Shown: piece by piece, positions 1-7,103 of the stretch
Numbering within the stretch: position 1 is the first letter of the stretch
How the letters are laid out: each line of letters opens with the position of its first letter
Translations under genes and position numbers: made by a program
Source: Caballeronia sp. TF1N1
Lineage (GTDB): Bacteria; Pseudomonadota; Gammaproteobacteria; Burkholderiales; Burkholderiaceae
NCBI RefSeq assembly: GCF_022878925.1
Contig: NZ_CP084627.1
Location: 1,404,832 to 1,468,831 of the forward strand
Reading direction: 5' to 3'
DNA length: 64,000 bases
The notes under the pieces: model-generated
Seen by the model: the letters and a program-made list of their open reading frames with translations, nothing else
The model's database searches: none
What the model was told of the DNA's origin: nothing

Positions 1-275
1 CGCTCGAGAACGCGCGCAGCGGCGTGACGGTCAACGCCATCTGCCCCGGCTTCGTGCATACGCCGCTCGTGCAGAAGCAGATCGACGATCTCGCCGCACG
101 CGAATCGCTCTCGCCCGACGACGCCCGCGCGAAGTTGCTCGGCGAGAAGCAGCCGTCGGCGCAATTCGTGACGACGGAGCAGATCGGCGATCTCGCCGTG
201 TTCCTCTGCTCCGACGCCGCGAGCGAAATGCGCGGTTCGGAGTTGAAGATCGACGGCGGCTGGAGCGCGCAATAA
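1..275 (+). CDS. SDR-family 3-hydroxybutyrate dehydrogenase-like protein, C-terminal part
   Basis: This is the 3' end of a gene that begins before the window; the frame is open from base 3 to the TAA at 273-275. The visible C-terminal ~90 residues carry the short-chain dehydrogenase segment NAICPGFVHTPLVQKQI and the closing GSELKIDGGW. The wording of the PG-F-V-TPLVQ stretch is typical of D-3-hydroxybutyrate dehydrogenases, which interconvert 3-hydroxybutyrate and acetoacetate with NAD in polyhydroxybutyrate turnover. The Rossmann fold and catalytic Ser-Tyr-Lys lie outside the window, so substrate assignment is inferred from the tail alone; another SDR of the same clade is possible. Confidence 0.75.
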   Translation, partial: LENARSGVTVNAICPGFVHTPLVQKQIDDLAARESLSPDDARAKLLGEKQPSAQFVTTEQIGDLAVFLCSDAASEMRGSELKIDGGWSAQ

Positions 276-351
276 AGCGCCCAGCGAAGCGGCACCGATA
301 TCGGCACGAAACGCACGCCTCGTCACGCGCACGACGCGCCAGATGCGTGCT

Positions 352-591
352 ATCGACGAAGCAGTGAACCGCGTATGACGATCATCATGGAAGTGGCGAA
401 AGCCAGCAGCGAGCAGGCGGATGGATCGCGCAAGTGAATCAGGCAGTCTCGCATCTCGACGATTCGACCCAGCAGAACGCGGCGCTGGTCGAACAGGCGG
501 CGGTGACGGCCAAGCGCCTGGCGAAGTGGCGGCGGTGCTGGAGGAAGCGGTAAGATTGTTCACGGTCGCCGGCCCAAAAGCGACGGCTTGA
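352..591 (+). pseudogene. Remnant of a methyl-accepting chemotaxis protein C-terminus
   Basis: Read with frame changes, the stretch encodes pieces of the conserved chemoreceptor signalling tip and tail: IMEVAKASSEQADG, then AQVNQAVSHLDDSTQQNAAL, then EVAAVLEEAVRLFTV, ending at a TGA (589-591). The parts lie in different frames: a one-base loss near 430 (the GIAQVNQ junction) and another near 520 break the frame, and an in-frame stop lies near 376. No start or upstream receptor is present. The family is recognised from the classic QVNQA and QQNAALVEQA motifs; I infer a decayed, non-functional gene fragment. Confidence 0.7.
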
Positions 592-659
592 GTCGGAGTT
601 GGACCGCGAAGGCTTCCGCGCTTGATAATATCGGGCATTGCCAACAAGGAGTGCCCCAC

Positions 660-893
660 ATGACCGCAGAAGCCAACCGGCAAGAAGAAGCGCGCGCGAT
701 GGAACGCATCGTCAACGCGACGCGCCAGGTTCAATCCGCCTTTCTTGCCTTGCAGAAGCAGTTCGCGCCCGAGGGCGACGGCCGCCCGACGCAACTCGCG
801 CTGACGGCCTTCGACGCCGCCCTGCAAGAGCTCGAAGAGGCGCAAGCCGCATTCGACACCATGCTCAACGACTTGTTCGACGGCAACCGCTAA
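660..893 (+). CDS. Small hypothetical helical protein
   Basis: Encodes 77 residues from an ATG preceded by an AAGGAG ribosome site about 9 bases upstream. A longer upstream start in this frame has no comparable site, so the short version was chosen. The product is charged and predicted mostly alpha-helical (many Ala, Glu, Gln), with no signal peptide, membrane segment, cysteine or recognisable motif. It ends 15 bases before the end of the convergent AI-2E transporter gene. Function unknown; I do not recognise the family. Confidence 0.6.
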   Translation: MTAEANRQEEARAMERIVNATRQVQSAFLALQKQFAPEGDGRPTQLALTAFDAALQELEEAQAAFDTMLNDLFDGNR

Positions 894-907
894 GGCGGCC
901 GCGGGCT

Positions 908-2923
908 TCAGCCGTTGCGCAACGCCGGCGCGTCCTCTTCGGGCGCGGACGGTCCTTCGAGCGCGGCTTCGCCATCCGAGGGATCGAGTCCGGTCCATGA
1001 GACGCCATCGGTCGATTGACGGCGCGCCGCCGCCACGCATGCCTCGACCAGTTCCTTAAACGACACCGCCGCCGAACTCGTGCGCACCAGCGCTTCGCCC
1101 TGCAGCGGACTTTCGGGGAACACGAGCCCCACGATCAGCTCGGCTGCCGGCGCACGCTGATGCAGGCGGCGCAAGAGATTGCGCAGATATGGCGGCGACT
1201 CGGCGGCATCGAACGAGACCACGCAGATGATCGACACGCCGTGCAGGTTCACTTCGCCGAAGCGTCCGCGCGAGAAGCGTTCGTAGCCCGCCAGATCGGC
1301 GCCCAGCCCGTGCTTCCTAAAGAGTTGCACCGCGATCGTCGCGGCCAGATCGTCCAGTTCGCTGCGCCCTGCAATGCACAACACCGACGCCGTGTGACCT
1401 TCCGCTTGCGCATCGAAATGCGGCGGCGGCGCTTCGTAGGCGAGCGGCACCGCTTCGTCCGGCGACTCCAGACTCGCGGGCGGATCTTCGCGATGAGGCG
1501 GCGGCAGCACGGCGGTATCGTCGGTTTCCTCCAGCCCTTCGATGATGTCGAGCGCCGACTCGTTGATGCGCCGCAACTGATCCACCGTCACCACGCCGCG
1601 CAGCACGTCGTTGTGCGCGAGCCGCAAGCCTTCGAGCGCGACTTCGTCGTAGTACGCGATCAGCGAGCGTTCCGTCAGCAGCGATTCCGCTTGCGCCAGC
1701 GCTTCGTCGGGATCGTTGGCAAGCAGGCGCTGATAGAAGTTTTCCGCAGGGGTGAGCGCTGGCCGGTCGCCGAACAGCACATCGAGAAATTCGAGGCGAT
1801 CCACATGGCGCCCGAGAATCACGAGGCACAGCGTGAGCGGCGTCGACAGCACGAGACCGATTGGCCCCCAGATCCAGCTCCAGAAGATTGCCGCGACGAT
1901 CACCGCGAACGGCGAAAGCCCCGTGCTGTGACCGTACAGGAGCGGCTCGACGATCTGTCCCGCGACGATGTCGGTCACGCCGAACAACACGATGGTCCAG
2001 ATCAGCATGGTCCAGCCGGGGCCAACCGCCGCCGCGAACACCACTGCGACGAGCGCGGCGATCCACGTCCCGACGTACGGCACGAAGCGCAGAAGCGCCG
2101 TCATCACGCCGAACAGCAATGCGCCCGGCACGCCGATAACCGCGAGCCCAATCGAAATGATGATGCCCACGCTCACGTTGATGCCGAGTTGCGCCAGAAA
2201 ATAGCGCGAAAGACGGCGCGCGGCTTCGTCCATCGCGGTGGTTGCCCGATGCAGATCGCGCGAGCCGAATAGACGGATCAGCCGGTCGCGTAGATCTTCA
2301 CGCTGCAACAGGATGAACACGGCGACCACCAGCACGATGCCCGTCGTTTCAAGCGGACTGATGACCGGCGAGAGAAAGCGCTGCGCCAGTTCCAGCGGCG
2401 ACGGCGATGGTTCGTGCACTTCCACCGGCATCGGCTGATCGATCGGCGAGGCGGCGGGATTGTTCTCGGCGGTGCGCTGCTCCTGCTCGCGCGCGGGCGA
2501 AATGCGTTTGAGCGCACGCGATGCGCGCCCGAGAAATTCATCGGCGCGACCGACTGTCAGGCGCTGCACGGAGTCGATCTTGCGTTCTACCGCGACCTGA
2601 TACTTCGGCAGATCGCCCGCAAGTTGCGCGACCTGCGCGCCGATCAGCGCGCCGACAGCCGTCAGCACCGACAACGCCAGCAACACCGCGACGATCACTG
2701 ATGGCACTTGCCCGAAGCGAATGCGCCGCAACATATCGACGAAAGGCGCGAGCAGAAAGCTCAGCAGAATCGCGAGGATGATCGGAATAAGTACCGCGCG
2801 CCCGAAGTACAAAGCGCATATTACGATGACACCAGTCACCAGCGACGCCAGCGCGCGCAGGCCGGGCGCGTCGGGCGGCAGAATCTTAGCGGGTGGACGG
2901 CGCGAGCCGGGTGCGGGAGGCAT
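908..2923 (-). CDS. AI-2E family (PerM/YhhT-like) transporter with cytoplasmic C-terminal extension
   Basis: A 671-residue inner-membrane protein. Residues ~25-380 contain the paired N-terminal hydrophobic helices, a long soluble segment, and the later helix cluster with LLFGVMTALLRFVPYVGTW and PLTLCLVILGRH, the usual AI-2E/PerM pattern. Members export autoinducer-2 or act as Na+/H+ antiporters; the substrate here is unknown. The family is normally ~350-400 residues. The extra ~290 residues form a soluble domain with alternating hydrophobic strands (VLCIAGRSELDDLAATIAV, VSIICVVSF, AELIVGLVFPES), reminiscent of a Rossmann or B12-binding-like fold; that is inference. It starts at an ATG with a weak ribosome site. 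Confidence 0.85.
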   Translation of the reverse strand: MPPAPGSRRPPAKILPPDAPGLRALASLVTGVIVICALYFGRAVLIPIILAILLSFLLAPFVDMLRRIRFGQVPSVIVAVLLALSVLTAVGALIGAQVAQLAGDLPKYQVAVERKIDSVQRLTVGRADEFLGRASRALKRISPAREQEQRTAENNPAASPIDQPMPVEVHEPSPSPLELAQRFLSPVISPLETTGIVLVVAVFILLQREDLRDRLIRLFGSRDLHRATTAMDEAARRLSRYFLAQLGINVSVGIIISIGLAVIGVPGALLFGVMTALLRFVPYVGTWIAALVAVVFAAAVGPGWTMLIWTIVLFGVTDIVAGQIVEPLLYGHSTGLSPFAVIVAAIFWSWIWGPIGLVLSTPLTLCLVILGRHVDRLEFLDVLFGDRPALTPAENFYQRLLANDPDEALAQAESLLTERSLIAYYDEVALEGLRLAHNDVLRGVVTVDQLRRINESALDIIEGLEETDDTAVLPPPHREDPPASLESPDEAVPLAYEAPPPHFDAQAEGHTASVLCIAGRSELDDLAATIAVQLFRKHGLGADLAGYERFSRGRFGEVNLHGVSIICVVSFDAAESPPYLRNLLRRLHQRAPAAELIVGLVFPESPLQGEALVRTSSAAVSFKELVEACVAAARRQSTDGVSWTGLDPSDGEAALEGPSAPEEDAPALRNG

Positions 2924-3029
2924 TTGAATTATTCGCTCGCTCGTGAGGAGGGAAAAGCGTCATCGGCGCAACGGACGTGTCACGCATTTGTCCGCATGAA
3001 GCAAGCGTCATGCCGCAATTCGGGTCAAA

Positions 3030-3047
3030 GGTGAGGGTTTGCGGGGC
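3030..3047 (+). repeat. Solitary copy of the origin iteron (18 bp)
   Basis: Reads GGTGAGGGTTTGCGGGGC and is preceded by CAAA. It matches the repeats of the 62.6-63.9 kb iteron field (GGTGAGnnTTTnCGGGA) at all but the last positions. It lies alone in the gap between the AI-2E transporter start and the DUF1289 gene, about 60 kb from the field, in the same orientation as the field. Confidence 0.75.
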
Positions 3048-3161
3048 ACCGCTAGGCGGCGCTATGAGGATCATCGAAACAATCAGTTGGCGACGCGGGC
3101 ACGCAGCGTGCGAAATTGTTGGCCCACTGTCACGCCCATGCGGCACTTTCACGGATAAATC

Positions 3162-3344
3162 ATGGGAGTCGATTCGCCCTGCATCAGCATCTGCAAGTTC
3201 GATGAAAAGACGGGCTTCTGCATTGGTTGCCTGCGCACGAAGGAAGAATGCAAGGAATGGAAGAAGATGAAGGACAAGCATCGCGTGCGGATAATCGATG
3301 AGCGCGGCAAGCGCAAAGCCAAACTCAAGAAACACAAGAAATAG
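3162..3344 (+). CDS. DUF1289 family small cysteine protein
   Basis: Encodes 60 residues. The N-terminal half carries the DUF1289 signature, four cysteines arranged CISICKFDEKTGFCIGC, followed by a Lys/Arg-rich tail (KRKAKLKKHKK). The four cysteines suggest a small metal-binding module, but the biochemical role of the family is not established. The ATG lies 6 bases after the last in-frame stop. It stands alone between a solitary iteron and a small secreted protein. Confidence 0.85.
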   Translation: MGVDSPCISICKFDEKTGFCIGCLRTKEECKEWKKMKDKHRVRIIDERGKRKAKLKKHKK

Positions 3345-3464
3345 CGCGCGCTTGAGACAAACGCTGGACTGGTCGACGGTAGGGAGATCAGCGTTCGTCG
3401 CACGGCGCGGGTCTAGACTCAAGCAATGCGGACCGCTTCGCGCCGCCACCTCGGGAGTTTTGTC

Positions 3465-3767
3465 ATGAACGTTCGCCTTTGTGTTCTTACGGGCTTGTTG
3501 GTCGCGGCGTCGAGCGCGTTTGCGCAGTTGCATCCGCCGAGTGCGGAAACGGATATGAGCGCGCCTCAGAACAACCCCAAGCTCATGCCGGACGCGCCGC
3601 TTGGAAGCCAGTACCCGACGCACGGGAATGCGCAGGCGGGAGAGTTGAATTTGAATCCGAGCGATCCGCGAGCGCAACTAGTCAATGGACTGCCTAACAA
3701 CGCGAATAGTGGCGGGTATGGGTCGCCGCTGGCGGGGAACAAGGCGAATGTGCCGCCCCAGAATTAA
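3465..3767 (+). CDS. Small secreted hypothetical protein
   Basis: Encodes 100 residues from an ATG preceded by GGGAG; an in-frame ATG 39 bases upstream would add a charged leader before the signal peptide and is less likely. The N-terminus is a standard Sec signal peptide (NVRLCVLTGLLVAASSAFAQ) with cleavage after AFA. The mature part is low-complexity, rich in Asn, Pro, Gly and Ala (LNPSDPRAQLVNGLPNNANS), with no cysteine and no recognised domain. Such small periplasmic proteins are common in Burkholderia; function unknown. Confidence 0.7.
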   Translation: MNVRLCVLTGLLVAASSAFAQLHPPSAETDMSAPQNNPKLMPDAPLGSQYPTHGNAQAGELNLNPSDPRAQLVNGLPNNANSGGYGSPLAGNKANVPPQN

Positions 3768-3977
3768 GGTGCGCGTGGCCCGCGGCGTCTGGTGCGCGTA
3801 GCAGTCTCGTCAACAATGAGCGCGCTTGCCCGGTAACTATTCCAAATCGCGGCTGATACGACCGTTCGCTTCGTTGGCTCGGCCACACGGCGCAAGGCGC
3901 TGTGTTTATCGCGGGCTGATGGCACTGTCCTTGCATAGGAAGCTAGCAACTCAACCAACGCGCGAACGGGGCGACTT

Positions 3978-4343
3978 ATGCAAATTCTGGTGTTGGACGA
4001 CGATCGCGATTTCGCGGCAGGCATTGCTTCGCTGATCGGCAAACTGGGGCATCAGGTTCAGCTTGCTCACGATTGCGGCGTCGCACGCGAACTTGCGCAT
4101 GCACATACCTTCGATGTGATCCTTGCGGATGTCGAGCTACCCGATGGCGACGGCCGTGAAATGTGTGAGGGCTTGCGGGCCGAAGGCGCTTCTCACGATG
4201 CATACATGATCGCGATGACAGGGCGCACGGAATTGGGCGACAACGACTTTCCGTCGTTCGACGGGTATATGCATAAGCCGGTGACGTTTAGTGGTCTCGA
4301 ACGAGCGCTGGAGGAATGGCAGGCTGCGGCGGGACTAGATTGA
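3978..4343 (+). CDS. Single-domain response regulator (CheY-like receiver)
   Basis: A 121-residue protein made of a receiver domain only. The acidic pocket (D7-D9 in LVLDDD), the phospho-acceptor D51 (ILADVELPDGDG), the switch threonine T81 (AMTGR) and the conserved K100-P101 (MHKP) are all present, so it should accept phosphate from a histidine kinase. There is no output domain and no kinase gene nearby, so it probably relays signal to a partner encoded elsewhere. It begins at the ATG after an in-frame gap and stands alone upstream of the convergent hipA. Confidence 0.88.
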   Translation: MQILVLDDDRDFAAGIASLIGKLGHQVQLAHDCGVARELAHAHTFDVILADVELPDGDGREMCEGLRAEGASHDAYMIAMTGRTELGDNDFPSFDGYMHKPVTFSGLERALEEWQAAAGLD

Positions 4344-4487
4344 TAGCGTAGGCGCGGCGGCGCGTCGTTGAACCGAACGCGCACTGGCCATAAACGAATA
4401 TCTATCCGACAGTTCCGGCATAGTCGCGAAGACGTTGCTATCGGTCGTGCAGCGGCATCGATCGACTTGCGCTTCACGCGCTCGTTA

Positions 4488-5774
4488 TTAGCTCAGGGCT
4501 CGGCTCATTTCGCTCAGCGGCATATGTTGGATGCTGTCCAGGAGCCGAATTTCACCGGCGCTAGGCTGAGCAACGATGTTGACCTCTGCGCGCGTTCGTC
4601 CAATGGCGCCGGGCAGTTCAGCGAGCATCTTTTCCAAGTCCTTCTCCGCGCCCGACGCACGCATTCCGAGTTCTTCAGCAAACGCCAGCACATTTGCACG
4701 CGATATCTCGGTAAAGCGCCTTGCGTTGCCGATGGGCATGGAGAGCTCCACATGAGGCCAGCGCTCGCCGTGTTCATGGTACGAGGGCGTGTTATAGACG
4801 ACTGTACTAACGAGATCATAGAAGGGTGCAAGTGCGTAGCCGGAAGAACGCGAGAAAAACGAAACGTTCTTCAGATGTGCATCCGCGTTGCCCACGAGGA
4901 CGTTGAACACAGTCCATCTAAAAAGTGCGAGTCGGGCGAATGCTTTCGTTCCGAGCAGGGACACACACTCTCCAAGCGCTTTGGCGCTGGCGTTGTTGTA
5001 TTTGAACGCTTTATCCTTGTTAAGCAGTTGGGTCGCATCGAGCATGTGAATTCGCGACATTGGTGCGCTCGCGACGTCACGATCAAAGCGGTCGATGACG
5101 TAACACGCCGAAGGCACGCGCAGAAAATGGGTATTGGGTATGGGCAAGCTCAACTGGCGCGCCAGCCGCGCGCAAAAGAACTCGTTGATGGCCGAATGAG
5201 GATAGCCGGCCATCCGCATATCCGGCTTGAGTAGATGCATGGATGGCTCGGCGCCCACTGGCTCGAACAACTCATGTTTAGGGTGCTCTCCCGTCAGAAT
5301 GATGAGCAGCTTTTGCTGAGCACCTGCCGCCGACATTCGCTTCGGCGAAGTCGCAGTCAGCGCGTGTGTCGGCATTGCCTGAATGCGCCTCTCGAGTTCT
5401 TCCAGCGCCAGCGGGGCCCGGTCAGCTCTAGGCTCGGTTTCACCCTCGGCCATTAGCGAAAGCGCACCGGCGGTTTCGCGACCGTAATAAGCGAGTAATC
5501 CCCATGCGTCGCTGGCATCCATCGACGCTTCCTTTGCGAGCGCCTCGCGCATGGCTTCTTCTGGAAGCAGGTTGTCGAAGAACCATTGCACAGGGCGCTT
5601 TGACGAGCCATCGACGACGCGGTCGCTGCTTAAAGGTAAAGCCGGCGATAGGGGAAAGGCATCCTTCGCTGCGACCCAGTGAGGATCATAGCCAAAGCTC
5701 CAGACACCGTTTTCATCGATTAGCGTACCAACGCGTCGCCCGTTGGCATAGGCAATCAAAGTTCGAGACGTCAC
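4488..5774 (-). CDS. hipA: HipA-type serine/threonine kinase toxin
   Basis: Encodes 428 residues, the normal HipA length, starting at GTG two bases after the hipB stop. Visible parts are the N-terminal couple_hipA domain (ANGRRVGTLIDENGVWSFGY), the autophosphorylation-loop region SAAGAQQKLLI, the VIDRFDR segment, the catalytic loop NADAHLKN near residue 300 and the metal-binding LAPFYDLVST. HipA of E. coli phosphorylates glutamyl-tRNA synthetase and causes growth arrest and persistence; the target here is inferred. All catalytic motifs are intact and no frameshift is seen. It is co-transcribed with, and presumably neutralised by, the hipB product. Confidence 0.92.
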   Translation of the reverse strand: MTSRTLIAYANGRRVGTLIDENGVWSFGYDPHWVAAKDAFPLSPALPLSSDRVVDGSSKRPVQWFFDNLLPEEAMREALAKEASMDASDAWGLLAYYGRETAGALSLMAEGETEPRADRAPLALEELERRIQAMPTHALTATSPKRMSAAGAQQKLLIILTGEHPKHELFEPVGAEPSMHLLKPDMRMAGYPHSAINEFFCARLARQLSLPIPNTHFLRVPSACYVIDRFDRDVASAPMSRIHMLDATQLLNKDKAFKYNNASAKALGECVSLLGTKAFARLALFRWTVFNVLVGNADAHLKNVSFFSRSSGYALAPFYDLVSTVVYNTPSYHEHGERWPHVELSMPIGNARRFTEISRANVLAFAEELGMRASGAEKDLEKMLAELPGAIGRTRAEVNIVAQPSAGEIRLLDSIQHMPLSEMSRALS

Positions 5775-5776
5775 GA

Positions 5777-6082
5777 TCAGGTTGCCTCAGGTGGAGTGTT
5801 TCGGCGCGACCGGCGTCGCTTCAATGCGGATTCGAGGCTTTCTTTTGTAAATGTCGTGCCGGGCGTTTCCAGGTAGAGATGCATGCCGAGTTCACTCAGC
5901 AACTGAAGCACCTTCCCGACCTGAGCCGTTTCCTTGCCCAACTCAATTTGAGTGATGAATTTAGGCGATAGGCCAGTCGCCGTTGCCAACTCGTCGCGCT
6001 TGAAACCTTGCGCGATGCGTACGGCACGCACTAGCGCACCTAATGCGACAACATCTGTTATCTGGTTGCGTTGTTCAGTCAT
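5777..6082 (-). CDS. hipB: HipB-like XRE antitoxin and autorepressor
   Basis: Encodes 101 residues containing one helix-turn-helix of the XRE/Cro type (GFKRDELATATGLSPKFITQ IELGKE) followed by a helical tail. An upstream in-frame ATG at 6112 would place the start inside the first operator; the ATG at 6082 has a GAGGGG ribosome site and was chosen. HipB proteins bind HipA and repress their own operon through inverted repeats; three such repeats lie directly upstream. The basic C-terminal tail (KRRRSRRN) is notable. It forms an operon with hipA. Confidence 0.9.
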   Translation of the reverse strand: MTEQRNQITDVVALGALVRAVRIAQGFKRDELATATGLSPKFITQIELGKETAQVGKVLQLLSELGMHLYLETPGTTFTKESLESALKRRRSRRNTPPEAT

Positions 6083-6094
6083 GGCTGACCCCTC

Positions 6095-6210
6095 GTTCCC
6101 GCTCGGGAACATTATGCCACGCTGGCCTCAAATAGGCTGCCTTGGTATCCGCTCGGGAACGAAGGCCCTCAACAACTTGTAAAAATCGCATCTCGTACCC
6201 GCTCGGGAAC
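6095..6210. promoter_or_regulatory. Three hip operators at exact 50-bp spacing
   Basis: Three inverted repeats of the form GTnCCC-GCTC-GGGAAC occur at 6095-6110 (GTTCCCGCTCGGGAAC), 6145-6160 (GTATCCGCTCGGGAAC) and 6195-6210 (GTACCCGCTCGGGAAC). Starts are 50 bp apart, about five helical turns, so they present on the same DNA face. The first lies immediately before the hipB ribosome site. They parallel the TATCC-N8-GGATA operators of E. coli hipBA in position and design. Confidence 0.8.
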
Positions 6211-6475
6211 GCAGGTCTCGGCGATGCATGCATTCCCGATATAGCCGCAGGATCTTGCAAATAGGAAACAGCTTGCTCAAGCGGGAATTCCAGCCTCCCA
6301 AATACCTCACCGTTCTCCAAACAAGAACAGTGATTTGAATCCATCTGGTATTCAACTCAGCAGGACAAGTCCCCATACTTGGTTCGTACACGGAGAGACC
6401 CTCCGTAAAGGTCTGCAAAACGCGCCTCCGCGTCAGAAGACTGCCAACAACCAGCCATAAGGACTCAGGCCCGCC

Positions 6476-7096
6476 ATGAAGCTCTATCACCATCCCCTCT
6501 CCGGCCACTCCCACCGGGCGCGGCTTTTCTTGCACCTTCTTGCCCTGGATCAGGAAGAAGAAGTCGTCGACCTCGCCGCCAACGCGCACAAGTCGCCTGA
6601 ATTCCTGCGCCTGAATCGCTTCGGCCAAATCCCGGTGCTTACCGACGGCGATCACGTCATCGCCGATTCGAACGCCATCCTCGTCTACCTCGCGAAGAAA
6701 AGCGGCGATGCCCGCTGGCTCCCCGAAACGCCCCTCGAAGCGGCCCAGGTGCAACGCTGGCTCTCCGTTGCCGCAGGCCAGATCGCCTACGGCGCATGCG
6801 CGGCGCGTCTCGTCACCGTGTTCGGCCGGAAGTTCGATACCGAAGAAGTCATCGGCCGGGCGCACGCTTCGCTCGAAGTCATCGACGAAGAATTGCAGTC
6901 GCGCGACTGGATCGCCGATATCGGCAGCTCGCATCCGACCATCGCGGATGTCGCGCTCTACAGCTACATCTCCAGCGCGCCCGAAGGCAACGTCGATTTG
7001 TCCGGTTATCGCCATGTGAACGCGTGGCTGGCGCGCGTGGAAGCGCTGCCCGGATTCATCGAGTTCCAAAAGACGGCGGCCGGGCTGCGGGCCTGA
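6476..7096 (+). CDS. Glutathione S-transferase family protein
   Basis: A 206-residue cytosolic GST. The thioredoxin-like N-terminal domain starts [19 protein letters not shown] and has the cis-proline loop ([20 protein letters not shown]) that binds the gamma-glutamyl group; the helical C-terminal domain holds the usual ADVALYSYI segment. The family conjugates glutathione to electrophiles or acts as a peroxidase; the substrate cannot be read here. The next gene starts 7 bases after its stop, so it is probably co-transcribed with the FMN/ferredoxin oxidoreductase and may serve the same detoxification pathway. Confidence 0.9.
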   Translation: MKLYHHPLSGHSHRARLFLHLLALDQEEEVVDLAANAHKSPEFLRLNRFGQIPVLTDGDHVIADSNAILVYLAKKSGDARWLPETPLEAAQVQRWLSVAAGQIAYGACAARLVTVFGRKFDTEEVIGRAHASLEVIDEELQSRDWIADIGSSHPTIADVALYSYISSAPEGNVDLSGYRHVNAWLARVEALPGFIEFQKTAAGLRA

Positions 7097-7103
7097 GACG
7101 ATC

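Noticed and set aside
1752..1769. GGTGAGCGCTGGCCGG word inside the AI-2E transporter gene, considered as another iteron
   Set aside because: Only the first eight bases fit; the TTTnCGGGA half is absent and there is no AAA prefix.
1016..2272. 418-codon plus-strand open frame
   Set aside because: Antisense to the AI-2E transporter; Arg/His-rich product typical of GC-rich shadow frames.
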